Below are positions 9,400 through 19,468 of a stretch of DNA of 19,582 nt, piece by piece (within the stretch, counting starts at the first letter, position 1; each line of letters starts with the position of its first letter). The translations under genes and the position numbers were made by a program. The notes beneath the pieces are model-generated. The model made no database searches and was not told the DNA's origin. It was given only the letters and a program-made list of their open reading frames with translations. The stretch is from the NCBI GenBank assembly GCA_910592005.1, contig CAJVPP010001501.1:1-19582 (forward strand). Reading direction: 5' to 3'. Source of the DNA: Funneliformis mosseae (lineage: Eukaryota; Glomeromycota; Glomeromycetes; Glomerales; Glomeraceae).

Positions 9400-11650
9400 T
9401 CTTTTTTAATATTAACAAAAAAAATTTAATAATCAATAATACAATAATTAGTAATTTTTATTAATTATCAAAATTTTAATGATACTTTTACTGTGATTTA
9501 TATTTAACTAAATTTTTTATTTAAAAAAAAACTATTTAATAATTAGATTATAAATAAATTTGTTAATTAATATTTTTTTTTTTAAAATTCTTAAAGTAAT
9601 TCTTAAAGTAATAATCTATTAAATTAATATTTAAATTATATATATTTATAAATTTATATATAAAATGTTTTATCCTCCTTTTTACAAATAAAAACACATA
9701 AATACTTTTTTAAAAAAAATTATAAAATAAGATGGCTTATGTTTTATAATATTATGTAATAATATTTGAACTTTATTTTCATTAGTAAATTTTTTAATTA
9801 AAATAATTTACTATAACTTATTATTATTTTAACCTATTTAAAATTTTTTAAAATAAAATAGCTTATATAATTACAATATTAAAGTTTAATTATTATTAAA
9901 TATTGATTTTTATTAAAAAATCTTTTTAATTTAAACTTTCTTCTTTATTTTCTTTTAAACTATAAAGCAGACAAATTTGCCTATAAATATAAAAAAGTAT
10001 TAATTTTTTAATAAAATATAAAAAATATTAATTTTAATAATAAATTATTATAAAAATTTATAACTTAATATAAAAATTTAAATTTATTAAGAAATTTTAT
10101 TAAAAAAATTAAGTTAATATTTATTATAATTATTTTTAAAAAATTTTCTTAAAATTTATATATTTGCAAATTAATTGAATTACTTTACTACTAATAAAAG
10201 TTATGAAATTTCTTAATAAATTATAAAAAATATAATAATTTCATGATAAATTTTATAATATTCTATTATAATTAATATTATTAAAGTAGATGTTAATAAG
10301 TTTGCCAAAAGTCAATGATAAAATATTTAATATAAAATTTTTAAAATTTACAAATTTTTAGCTTATAAATAACTTTAAATTATTTTATTATATAATTAAA
10401 AATAAAAGTTATCATAATATTATATATATTTATAAAATTAATTTAAACAAAATTTTAATTTTTTATAAAAGTAAATCAAAAGAGAATTAATAGTAAATAA
10501 GTAGGCAAATTTTCTGTGAAATCTTATAGTTTAAGGAATAATAAAAATATTATTAGAATATTTTTTATTTCTGAAAAAATATCAAATCAATATTTATAAA
10601 ATTTATGTTTATTTTAGTAGTTTTAAAAAGATAATATAAACTATATTAAAAAATCAGCTTTTTTATGCAAAAAATTTATATTTTTAAAATAATACTTATA
10701 AAAATATCTATAGTTTATTATGTATGTAAAATTTTTAACTAGTTTTATATAAAAGTTTATAATAAAAAAATTATAACAGTTTTAAAACTTAATCCTAATA
10801 ATTATACTAAAATAATTTACTTAAAAATCAAAAGTATTCAAATTTAAATTAAAAATTTTAATATATATTTTTAAAGAAAAATTTAACTTTTGAGTAATCT
10901 GTTATAAGCATATAAATATTTTTTTTAAAATACTTTTAATTTATTTTTTTATTAACTATATTTTATTTTATAATAAGATCAATATTATATTGATAAAAAT
11001 AATGCTAATTTGAATTTTAATTAATGTTTTTAATTAAATTAAATATGATAATAATTATAAATATATTAATAAAATATTAATAGAAAATTTATAAGATTTA
11101 TAATGTGATTATAATAAACTTATTAAATTATTCCTTAAAATATCTAGCAAAAAAACTTATTCAGAAATTTAAAAAAATTATTAATTTTTAATAAATATTA
11201 AATATTAATTTAATAATTTAATAATTATATAAAAAATAAAAAATATAGGTTAATATATAAAAAAATTGTTAGAAAAATTAAAATCTAAAAATTTTAATAA
11301 AATTTTGATTTTTATTTGCATTTTAATTTTAATATTATAAGATTAAATTTAATAAGATCTTAATTTTAATTAAAAAATTTCTAAAATTTGATTTTAAAAA
11401 ATTTATTATAATAATTATTTAAAAATCTTTTAAAAATTCATATTAAAAAATTGATTTAATCTATAATTAAGACTGAATATAATAATGTTATTATAAAATA
11501 ATTATAATAATAAAAAAGTATTTTGCTTAAAAAAGTTATAATTAAATTAGTTTTATTTACTGATTTTAATTAATAAATCTTTTTATTTTATTTTATAATA
11601 GATATTACATATATAAATTAGTATTACATTATAATAATATTTATATAAAA
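9400..11650. other. Extreme AT-rich desert, no gene seen
   Basis: Almost pure A/T with isolated G or C bases, and stops in all frames. One exact 12-bp tandem, ATTCTTAAAGTA twice, lies at 9587-9610. A TTTGCCTA-type word recurs at about 9974 and, inverted, at about 10502. I see no protein-like stretch or RNA gene. It probably consists of very old transposon sequence eroded to A/T. Confidence 0.7.
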
Positions 11651-11658
11651 TTAAGGTT

Positions 11659-11804
11659 TTTATCTAAACTTATTTTAGATTTGACAAAATGTCTAAACTT
11701 TAGTTTTATTAAAATTTCAGATTCTTTAATAAGATTTTAATATAATTTCACTAAATTTTACCTTTTTTTTATTTAGATATCTTGTAAAATCTTTAGATTT
11801 TATT
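11659..11804 (+). repeat. Diverged direct repeat, copy A
   Basis: Begins TATCTAAACTTATTTTAGAT, continues through a TAATAAGATTTTAATATAAT segment and ends near TTTAGATATCTTGTAAAATC. It matches copy B at 12525-12740 in order and orientation, at about 85% by eye in the first 57 bases. Confidence 0.7.
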
Positions 11805-12524
11805 AAGTAATCTCACATATAATTTATATATAATGATATATAATATTATATGATTTATGATATAGTATAAAAAATTTTTTTTTAATATAAAAATTATTAC
11901 AAAATATTTTTCTCTTCTAATTTTTTTTAATACATATATATATATTATGAAAAATATAAATAATGTATTAAATATCAAAGAAAATCTTAATTATTTAAAA
12001 AAATTCTATGGTTTACTAACTAAGTTTATATTTTTTAAAAACAGCAAAGATAATTTTTTTAAATAAACTTTTTTTTAAGTTATAGTAAGAGATTTATATT
12101 TTTAAGAATTTTAAATAAAATTGAAATTAACTTTGTTTTTTAAAAAAATTATGTAATAGAAAAGGAAAATAGAATATGTAATGAAAAAAGTAAAATTAAA
12201 CACAATGTATAATAAATATGAATACAAAATACAAACTCATTTTTTTAATTTTTTTAATATTAAAAAATATATATTTACTATATTTAAGAAAAAAATAAAT
12301 ATTAAATTATTCTTTATAATTAAAATAATTTATTTTTAATTTTTCATATCTTTGAAAAAAATCTTTGTTATATTAAAAAAAATTCAATATAAGTAAATTT
12401 ACTATAAAAAAATTATTTATATATACTGAGTTAATAATATATTAGAAATGAAAACTATTTTAAGTTTAAAGTGAAATTATAAATAAATTAAAGAATTACC
12501 ACTTGAATATCTTATTTAAGATTA
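11805..12524. other. AT-rich DNA between the two direct-repeat copies
   Basis: A/T-only low-complexity sequence including an (AT)n tract near 11931-11946. Short minus-strand open frames here are low-complexity Ile/Tyr/Phe/Lys strings and are not genes. Confidence 0.6.
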
Positions 12525-12740
12525 CTTATCTAAATTCATTTTAGATTTGGCAAAATGTTTAAACTATAGTTTTACTAAATTTTTATTAAGATTTTAATAT
12601 AGTTTTACATTTATATAAACTTTGATATAGTTTTATCTTTTCCAAAATTTTGCAAATTTTTTAATAAGGTTTTAATATAATTTTGCTAAATTTTATTTTT
12701 TCTATTTAGATAACTTGCAAAACCTTTAAATTTTCATTCA
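12525..12740 (+). repeat. Diverged direct repeat, copy B (with internal duplication)
   Basis: Begins TATCTAAATTCATTTTAGAT and parallels copy A. An AAGATTTTAATATAGTTTTAC-like segment (about 12588-12608) recurs as AAGGTTTTAATATAATTTTGC (about 12666-12686), which makes copy B longer. It ends near TTTAGATAACTTGCAAAACC. The flank just before it (AAGAATTACCACTTGAATAT, about 12491) recurs in diverged form at about 13200. Confidence 0.7.
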
Positions 12741-13855
12741 ACAATCTTAGATATGCTTAACATATATAATATATCTGACATATCTGATATGATAAATATA
12801 GTAAATATATGATATGTTAAACATATTTTATATAATAGATATATTAAACATATCTGTTATATTTATTTATGTAATAAATTTATATAAATACAAGACAATA
12901 AAATTATATAAATATAGTTTAAATCAACTTTTAGTTTAACTTTTAATTTTGCTTTTAGTTATAATTTAATAGTAGTTTCTTTCAAAGGCAATTGGCCTAT
13001 CTTTCATATATTATTTATCTTTAATTTTCTTATTTTATCTATTTTATTTCTCATCTTATTTTATTTCTTTTTTTATCATTAAATAAACTTATTATTAAAA
13101 CTCTAAAGTAACTGAGATATTATTTATTAAGTATTAAATATATTTTATTATAAATCATAAAATTGTTATAAAAGTTGAATTACTATATAAACTTTAAAAG
13201 AATTATCACTCAAACACCTTATTTAATAGCTATAATTTGATAAGATTGTATATTAACAATATTAAATTCAAGAATTGTATGCAAATTTGAAAATATAGAA
13301 GATTTATGTAATTCTACTGATCTTTTAAATATGAATAATAATCTTAATTCAATAAAATAATGAAGTTTAAAATATTTGAATTAATATTTATTCTTAATAT
13401 TTTTTAACTGTTTTGCCTACAAAATTTGTAGTCAATTTTATTTTTAATTATAATTCTTTTTAATTATTTTAAATATTTTAAAATATATCAATATTATTAA
13501 AAAAAATTAATACTTTTATAATAAATTTTATGATGTTTCTAAGTAAAATTTAAAAAAAATGTAATTAAGTGATGATTTTTTAAAAATAGATAAATAAATA
13601 ATAAATTATTATAAAAAAATAAAATTTTAAACTTATATATCTTGCTATCTATTAATCTTAAAAATATAAAAATATAATTATTTAATAGGTCTTAATGTAA
13701 TGAATCTAATAAACTAAATTTTATATTTTTGTAATTATTTTTTTATAGACATGATAATGCAATATTTTATTATAAAATTTAATTTCAGTAAAAAAAAATG
13801 AAAATTCCAAAATAGTGTTATATAAAAGAAGACATAGATAATAATAATCTAAACG
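12741..13855. other. AT-rich DNA, no gene seen
   Basis: It contains repeated ATATCTGA/TAAACATAT words (12750-12860), a pyrimidine-rich stretch (13000-13075) ending ATTAAATAAACT, a diverged copy of the flank of repeat B (about 13160-13240), and a near-perfect palindrome CTACAAAATTTGTAG (13417-13431). No coding or RNA gene signal. Confidence 0.6.
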
Positions 13856-13891
13856 ATGACATCGATTCCTAAGAAATCATATATGTCTTCT
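13827..13891. repeat. 10-bp inverted repeat flanking a GC-richer 45-nt spacer
   Basis: AGAAGACATA (13827-13836) and TATGTCTTCT (13882-13891) are exact reverse complements. The spacer contains ATCGAT. It leads straight into the pyrimidine-rich tract. Confidence 0.6.
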
Positions 13892-14055
13892 ATGTCATTT
13901 ATGATATATATAGCATTTATTTCTTTTATACATTATATTTCTTTTATTTATTTTATCTTATTTATCTCATATATTTTTTATATTTTATTTATTTTATATA
14001 TTTTATTTATCATATTTATTTCTTTTATATTTTCAATAACTTTATATTTCTCATT
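13892..14055. repeat. Pyrimidine-rich low-complexity tract of degenerate TTTATTTY units
   Basis: About 160 bases of T, C and A in ATTTCTTTTAT/TATTTTATTT-like units, with almost no G. It creates a chance open frame (13856-14089) whose product is a Phe/Ile/Tyr/Ser string. A similar tract lies at 13000-13075. Confidence 0.65.
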
Positions 14056-14069
14056 TTATATAAATAGAG

Positions 14070-14222
14070 GACAATTTCCTTTAGCTTAGCAGTATGTCTG
14101 ATTTATAGTTTTATATAATAGTTTAGTTTAATCCCTCTAACATAATTGTATAGTACAGAGCACTGACTGAGGCAGTACTCTATTGTTATAGTTATTAAAT
14201 AAACTGTTAATTCACTGACACT
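14070..14222. mobile_element. LTR-like fragment with hairpin and AATAAA
   Basis: After the pyrimidine tract the composition becomes less AT-rich. A strong hairpin (14157-14181) is followed by ATTAAATAAACT (about 14195), then CACTGACA near 14220. A hairpin followed by a poly(A) signal and an ACA end is a common LTR R/U5 layout. TAGCTTAGCAG (about 14083) and GTTTAATCCC also resemble tRNA A and B boxes, but no cloverleaf forms. No matching second LTR or primer-binding site was found. Confidence 0.3.
14157..14181. repeat. GC-richer hairpin, 9-bp stem with one mismatch
   Basis: AGAGCACTG (14157-14165), loop ACTGAGG (14166-14172), CAGTACTCT (14173-14181). The stem has 8 of 9 pairs. It stands out in very AT-rich surroundings. 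Confidence 0.75.
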
Positions 14223-14299
14223 CTTCTAAATCTAAATATCAAATTAAATCTTCTGCTTATCACCCATATATATTGCTTCGCTTATCATTTATAAGTATC

Positions 14300-14479
14300 T
14301 TAAAGAACTGACCGTAACAATAGATACAAAAGTAAAAATAAAAATTGCTGCTTAATATTCTTCATTAAAGAATTAGCTTCTATTAGACTAATTGATTGTT
14401 TTATCTGATTCCAATCATAAAGATTTACTAAATAATTATTATTACTAAACTGAATAATAAAAAAAGTTAAAATAACTAG
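14300..14479 (-). pseudogene. Unidentified protein-like relic
   Basis: A 59-codon open stretch ending at TAA 14300-14302. It has a non-repetitive composition, including YDWNQIKQSISLIEANSLMK, unlike the low-complexity frames of the desert. It lies past the 3' end of the LINE relic on the same strand, so it may be part of the same element or of an older one. No family recognised. Confidence 0.25.
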
Positions 14480-14693
14480 TTATCATCAGTTTAAGAAGAG
14501 AGACTAATGTTAATTATGTTTGTACAATTATTAATTAGTGAAATATAATTTAAAGAATCTGTATTATTAATAAATATAGTTTTAGAAAAACTATTAATTG
14601 AGAAATTTTATATTAAATGAAGTAAAATTGCTTTTTTTCTGTCATCTGATTATATATAAAGATTTTTCTTTATTATTTGTAAGGTTACATCTA

Positions 14694-16790
14694 GTTTCTA
14701 TATATTGTTATAGGTTTAATTAAAAATAAATCAAAGAAGAAAGAAAGAATAGACAAAGTAATAGAGGATGATTTTATAAATGATATTAATGTATTTGAAA
14801 AAGTAGTTAGAATAATGCCTTTAATAATATCGATAAAAAAGAAATCATGAAGATTTATTTGTAATGACCAAAATGAATGTAAAGAATTTAAAAGATTATT
14901 AATATTGTCTATGTAATCAGATTTTGAGGTGTGGATGAACAGTTATTATTTTAAGTGTATAATAAAATTAGAAATCAAGAATTGCAGATATTATCTAATA
15001 TTAGAGCAAAGCTATAAGTAGTTAAAATCTTCATTATAGATGTTGTAATAGTAATATTTTCAAAAGTGTAAATATATTTGAGATTGAATGGCTTTCATAA
15101 ATTATATAGTTAAAAGTTATTTGAAAAGAAATTTGAGTTTTCTACTATGAGATCGTATTTTGAATAATATAATAGATAACAATTCAGTTTGAATAAATTT
15201 AAAAGTCAAAATCTAATTTACTTGTAAGTGTTGATATTTAGTATTTCTTTTGAGGTAATAGTACTCAAAAAATATTTGGTATTAGTATAATTTTTTAAAA
15301 AGAAATGTAAGGGATAATGTATAGGTATATTGTTAAATTTAGAAATATAATTAATGAAAGAGATATATTCTAAAAATAATTGTAAAGAAGAAAAAAGAAG
15401 AGAAAATTTAGCTAATTAATCAGTTTTATCATTATATAGATCATTAGATTTAGTTATAACTTTAAAGAGTGTAATATTAATTTGATAATTTTAAAAATAA
15501 TAGACCAAAAAATATAGAAAGAAATCTTGAATATAAGTGAAGAATATTGAAATACATTTGTTTTAACTATATAATTATAAGTATAAATAAGAGTTAATCT
15601 ATCTGTGTGAATAGAAATTGAAGAAGATGAAGGACTAATTAATAAGATAAGAAGAAAAACAAAAATTTTAGCATTGGTAAAGTTAGCCTAGATAGCAAGA
15701 ATAGCAGTTGAGAATTTTATAACTAAAGATTCATATATCAAACAAAATGTAGAACTTAAATATAATGTAAAAGGTAAATTAACAAATTTGTGAAAACTAT
15801 TTGTATAGTATATAAAAGATTTTTCATTTTTAAGTAATTAATAAAATTCCATTAAGAATGAACTAATACTATTATTTAAGAATAAATTATAAATGATAAT
15901 AAAAGGTAGAGCATGAGAATGAGATTGTTCAGTAAAACAGTAAGAGGACGCACTATCATATAGTGTTATTTTGCTTGATTAATAATAGACCAAATATTTC
16001 TTTTGAGAAGATATAGTTTGTTATTATCAACAAAGGTGAAATAGGTAACTTCTATAACTTGAAGTAGATTATCATCAATAATATTACTATAAGGCCAAGC
16101 TGTAACTGATGCATTAAAATTTAAAATAAATTAAAGAGCATTCTAAATATAGAGTAAAGATATTTTGCTTTTTAGAAACTGATCTAGGATCATAATTAAG
16201 AGCTGAGTTATTAATATAATACTGAATAGTAACTTTGTTAAAGACAAAATGAAATTTGATAGCTTTTCAATAATACTTTGACCAGAATAAGGTAAATTGT
16301 AATAATTTTGTTCAGGTGGTATCCAAAGAGTAATATAAGAATATTTATTCTTATCATCAGAAGGAGATGCAGTAATAAATCCTTATGGAATAAATTTGTT
16401 AAGATAATATTCTGATTTGAAATAGTTTGATTATATAGGATTCAAAAGAACAGTTTGTTAAGAATAAGAAACTATCTCAGAATAGCTCTACTATTAGAAC
16501 TGCTAGCTTTGAATGAAAGGTCATAGTATTCTATTAAAAATTTCCTTGATTAATAAATTGGTCAAGAAACAGGACTCTGCATCTTTTCAAAGAAGAGATC
16601 TATTTCTTTTTTTATAGGATAATGAATTAAAGAGTTTTAATACTTCTTGGATATGAAAATTAGAAGCTATAGTAACAGTTCTTTTTGATTTTAACAATTG
16701 TATAGCTGGTGATATATTTGGCAATTTTATAGTTAGTGATACATTTGATAGTATATTTGATGATTATATTAATGATGATTATGTTAATAA
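14694..16790 (-). mobile_element. Decayed LINE-type (non-LTR) retrotransposon: post-RT region, RNase H domain and C-terminal tail
   Basis: Protein-like patches run in order on the minus strand. Bases 16665-16440 hold NFHIQEVLKLFNSLSYKKR; about 16390-16230 hold ITLWIPPEQNYYNLPYSGQ; about 16120-15960 hold ASVTAWPYSNIIDDNLLQV. Bases about 15920-15420 are an RNase H domain with its landmarks in order: SFIYYTNSFHKF at about 15800, TNAKIF at about 15668, ISIHTD at 15601-15618, then SNDLYNDKTD ending at 15419, followed by a stop and LAKF. The C-terminal tail includes an 83-codon open stretch at 14694-14942 (FIDIIKGIILTTFSNTLISF). The layout matches LINEs of Glomeromycotina, where an RNase H follows the reverse transcriptase. 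The frame is broken by many TAA/TGA/TAG and by frameshifts near 15470 and 15930, so it is dead. The reverse transcriptase itself is not seen; the 5' part is missing or unreadable beyond about 16700. Boundaries are approximate. Confidence 0.6.
16695..16748. repeat. 27-nt imperfect tandem repeat, two clear units
   Basis: CAATTGTATAGCTGGTGATA... (16695-16721) is followed by CAATTTTATAGTTAGTGATA... (16722-16748). A further decayed unit may follow. A period of 27 is nine codons, and the repeat sits at the upstream edge of the LINE relic. Confidence 0.6.
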
Positions 16791-16799
16791 TATAGTTGT

Positions 16800-17060
16800 A
16801 TTTATACAGTTGTAGGTATTACACAAACCTATACAGTACAGTTAGTAATATATGTGTTATACAGCTTTTTTCTTGAATGTATATATGGTATATATACTTT
16901 AAAAACTATACATGTATGATTTTTTCATAACAAGTAATTCATACTTATATGAATTATAATACTATATATATATGAAAAAAAAATTAATACCATATATATA
17001 TTGCTAATTATACTATATAAGTTTGCTGTATACCTATAGGTTGCAGTTAAATTTTTTTTC
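16800..17060. repeat. Cluster of TA-rich palindromes
   Basis: Several perfect inverted repeats lie close together: GTATATAT/ATATATAC (16879-16897), ATACATGTAT (about 16908-16917), TAATTCATA/TATGAATTA (16935-16956, 4-nt loop) and ACCTATAGGT (17032-17041), plus (AT)n runs near 16964 and 16992. No gene is present. Confidence 0.65.
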
Positions 17061-17514
17061 TTGATTTAGCTGAAACTTTACTATATATATGATTATTTAA
17101 ACTATTTGATCGAAAAGAATCATTTATATGATTTATAATAAAATAGTCAATAGTATTAAAAATTAAATTTCCTAAATATAAATTAAATATTATAAATAAA
17201 TAAATATTAAATGAATATTAAATGCTATTAGTTATATCTTGTAAATTATAGAGGTGAATTATTTCCTGATAAGCTTCTTCAATACTTTTATTGTAAATTA
17301 ATAAATTTTATTTAAAGTTAGTAAAACTTATTGTTTATTTTTAAAATACTATATATAACTAATTCATATTTTATGTTATTAATAAATTAATCATAATTGT
17401 ATGATTTTAAATAATTGCTGTAAATACGAGATGTATATATATATTTATAAATATTATGTAAAAGTCTATTTCAAATATAATTTAAATATAAAGGACATTC
17501 TCCTATTATTATAT
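17061..17514. other. AT-rich DNA with little structure
   Basis: No gene seen. A short segment near 17266-17300 (AAGCTTCTTCAATACTTTTA) resembles one at 17546-17566 (CAGCTTCTTGAATACTTTTT), which suggests a diverged local duplication. Confidence 0.5.
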
Positions 17515-17670
17515 TTATAATATAATAATTTGATTATATTTCTCCAGCTTCTTGAATACTTTTTTAGCCAATTTATTTATCATTGAAGAAAGCTTATTCA
17601 TAATCTTTTCACAAAATTTCACTATCTGATTATTATAAAATAAAATAAAATTACTTAAACCTTTTGACTT
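17515..17670 (-). pseudogene. Unidentified lysine-rich protein-like relic
   Basis: A 51-codon open stretch ending at TAA 17515-17517, with a non-repetitive, probably helical sequence (KIMNKLSSMINKLAKKVFKK). A shorter related peptide (KVLKKLIRK then stop) can be read on the same strand near 17255-17290. Probably a fragment of a transposon protein; family unknown. Confidence 0.25.
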
Positions 17671-17850
17671 TTAACATAATAATAATGATTATTATAATTT
17701 AATTCTATCATATTTAATAAAAAATAAAGTCTTTCTTTATTAATCCTTCTTTATTAATTAGATGTTAAAATAATTGGCTAATTTTGCTAAATACATAAAA
17801 AAAATATTTGAATTATAAATAAAATAATAATTAAATAAATATAAATATAA

Positions 17851-19000
17851 TATAAAATATTACTTGATTCAATTGATTACATATTAAATAAAGTTGCAAG
17901 TCCCGTTTTAAAGTCAGATTATCCAATATTTTCTGTTAAATTATTTTGTGATAATTTTACATATAATTTTTTAAGAAAATTTAAAATAGTTTATTTTCTT
18001 ACATAAATAGTTTTAATTATATGGTAAATCCTTTCTATAAAATTATTTGTAATCTATGGAACTAAATTATTTGAATAATTATATGAAATTCTATTAGCAT
18101 AAATGAAATTTAATCTCTATTCATCACATATCTAATTTTTTTTATTTCTCTAATTATAAATCTTTTTTATGATCTACAATAGATAAAGTTTGAATAAAAT
18201 TACAAAATAATAAAAATATATCATGTAAAATATCATATGATCAATATTGTCTAATTATTTTAAATGCTATTATGATAGAATATATGATTAAAAAATAATT
18301 AATTAATTTTAAAAATATTACTATAATACTTAATTTACATATTATTATTTAAATAGATTTTATTTAACTGAATTGTTGTAAAATTTATTATTCTTTAAGA
18401 TTATTACATAATGCTTATATTATATGAAACTAACATAAAATGATATTATGTGTTAAACTTTTTATGCCAAGTTTTGCAGGTCAGTGTGCTTATCAATCAT
18501 CATATATAAATTTCATGAATTATTTTGTGAGCATAGACGAATTTGTTAAAGCTATTTTTCAAATTTTTATATTACCAATAATAATCACAATTATTATTAT
18601 TATATGAAATATTTTATTTTACCATTAAAATAACTATACGAATTATTATATAATTTTCTTTTTTACTTAAAGCTAAAAAATTAGTACAATATTTTATTAA
18701 AAAAAAATTAATATAAAATAATAAATTATACCAAATATAAGTGATGTTTTACAATTAGTATTATTTTTAATAACTATTGATAATATAAGTGTTCAATCTG
18801 TATTAAGATCATATTTACTATTAAGACTAATACAAATTTTATCAAGTTCTCTTCTTTTTCATAGCTAAAATTCATCAGATACTATTAATTAATAATATTT
18901 GGCTAAAGAATTTTCAGGTTCATTTATATTTGCTATTTGATAATATAATATAAACCTTTTTGACTTTAATATTTTTCAACTATATTATGTAAAATTATCT
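17851..19000 (+). pseudogene. Unidentified decayed coding relic, possibly a transposase
   Basis: Three plus-strand patches have a protein-like composition. Bases 17851-18006 are open for 51 codons (YILNKVASPVLKSDYPIFSV...). About 18468-18600 reads FAGQCAYQSSYINFMNYFV and on to IDEFVKAIF. About 18788-18866 reads ISVQSVLRSYLLLRLIQIL. They are separated by stop-rich AT DNA. The FAG-x4-Q start of the second patch faintly recalls the C-terminal part of MULE transposases; this is too weak to name the family. Confidence 0.25.
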
Positions 19001-19400
19001 AAGAGCCTACATTATCTTTTAAATATTTATTATATTAAGAAATAGAAACCGTTATGAGTCTGAAGCGAAAACTTTTATACCATCATATTAAAGTTTACTA
19101 ATTATTTTTATAAAATTACAAATTAAAAATCATTAATAAAAAGATATAAAATAATTAATGTTTCTAATTCTCTAATTCTTTCTATTTTTTTTTTTTTTTT
19201 AAAAAAAAATTTTCTTTTTCCGCATTTAGCATTACTGCATTAAAAATATAATATTGTAACACATGCAGATGAGAATATCTTTGTTTATCTTTTTTTAACA
19301 AGTATCGCTCTGAAGAGATAACTATATTTTTTGTTTATCATTTTTTATTTTTTTTTCATTATCGATGTAAATATAAATCAATTAATGTGACGTATGTAGA
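19001..19400. other. AT-rich DNA with T/A tracts
   Basis: T16 followed by A9 at 19185-19209 forms an exact T9A9 palindrome. TTTGTTTATC occurs twice (about 19281 and 19331) before T-rich runs. TGACGT (about 19388) and CACGTG (about 19416, just beyond this stretch) resemble common transcription-factor sites, but no gene start follows within the window. Confidence 0.45.
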
Positions 19401-19468
19401 TAAACAGACTTCGCCACGTGATCTTATATGTCATTAAGATTCATAAACATATATAGTCCTCTGCTTCA

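Larger units (their letters stand above)
8745..9400. promoter_or_regulatory. Upstream region of the F-box gene, with poly-A/T hairpins and short inverted motifs
   Basis: Bases 8753-8838 are almost pure A/T runs mixed with AGATCT. Bases 8856-9140 are less AT-rich and carry several GATCCG/CGGATC-type motifs. Bases 9140-9340 show nothing recognisable. This region must contain the F-box promoter, but I cannot name a TATA element or factor site with confidence. Small open frames here overlap each other and have no domain. Confidence 0.5.

Noticed and set aside
11793..11978. 61-codon minus-strand open frame
   Set aside because: Low-complexity Ile/Tyr/Leu/Lys product in A/T-only DNA, overlapping an (AT)n tract and repeat copy A.
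9400..14000. Mitochondrial or plasmid DNA, or CRISPR array, because of extreme A/T content
   Set aside because: No organellar genes or regularly spaced identical repeats are seen, and the region is continuous with nuclear-type intron-bearing genes.
13856..14089. 77-codon plus-strand open frame as a small membrane protein gene
   Set aside because: The frame is the product of a pyrimidine-rich repeat; the peptide is a Phe/Ile/Tyr/Ser string with no conserved pattern.
14083..14140. tRNA gene suggested by A-box and B-box look-alikes
   Set aside because: The acceptor, D and T stems do not pair, so no cloverleaf forms.
14694..15000. Plus-strand coding reading (KSKKKERIDKVIEDD...) as a transposase
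   Set aside because: It is the reverse complement of the better-supported LINE tail on the minus strand.
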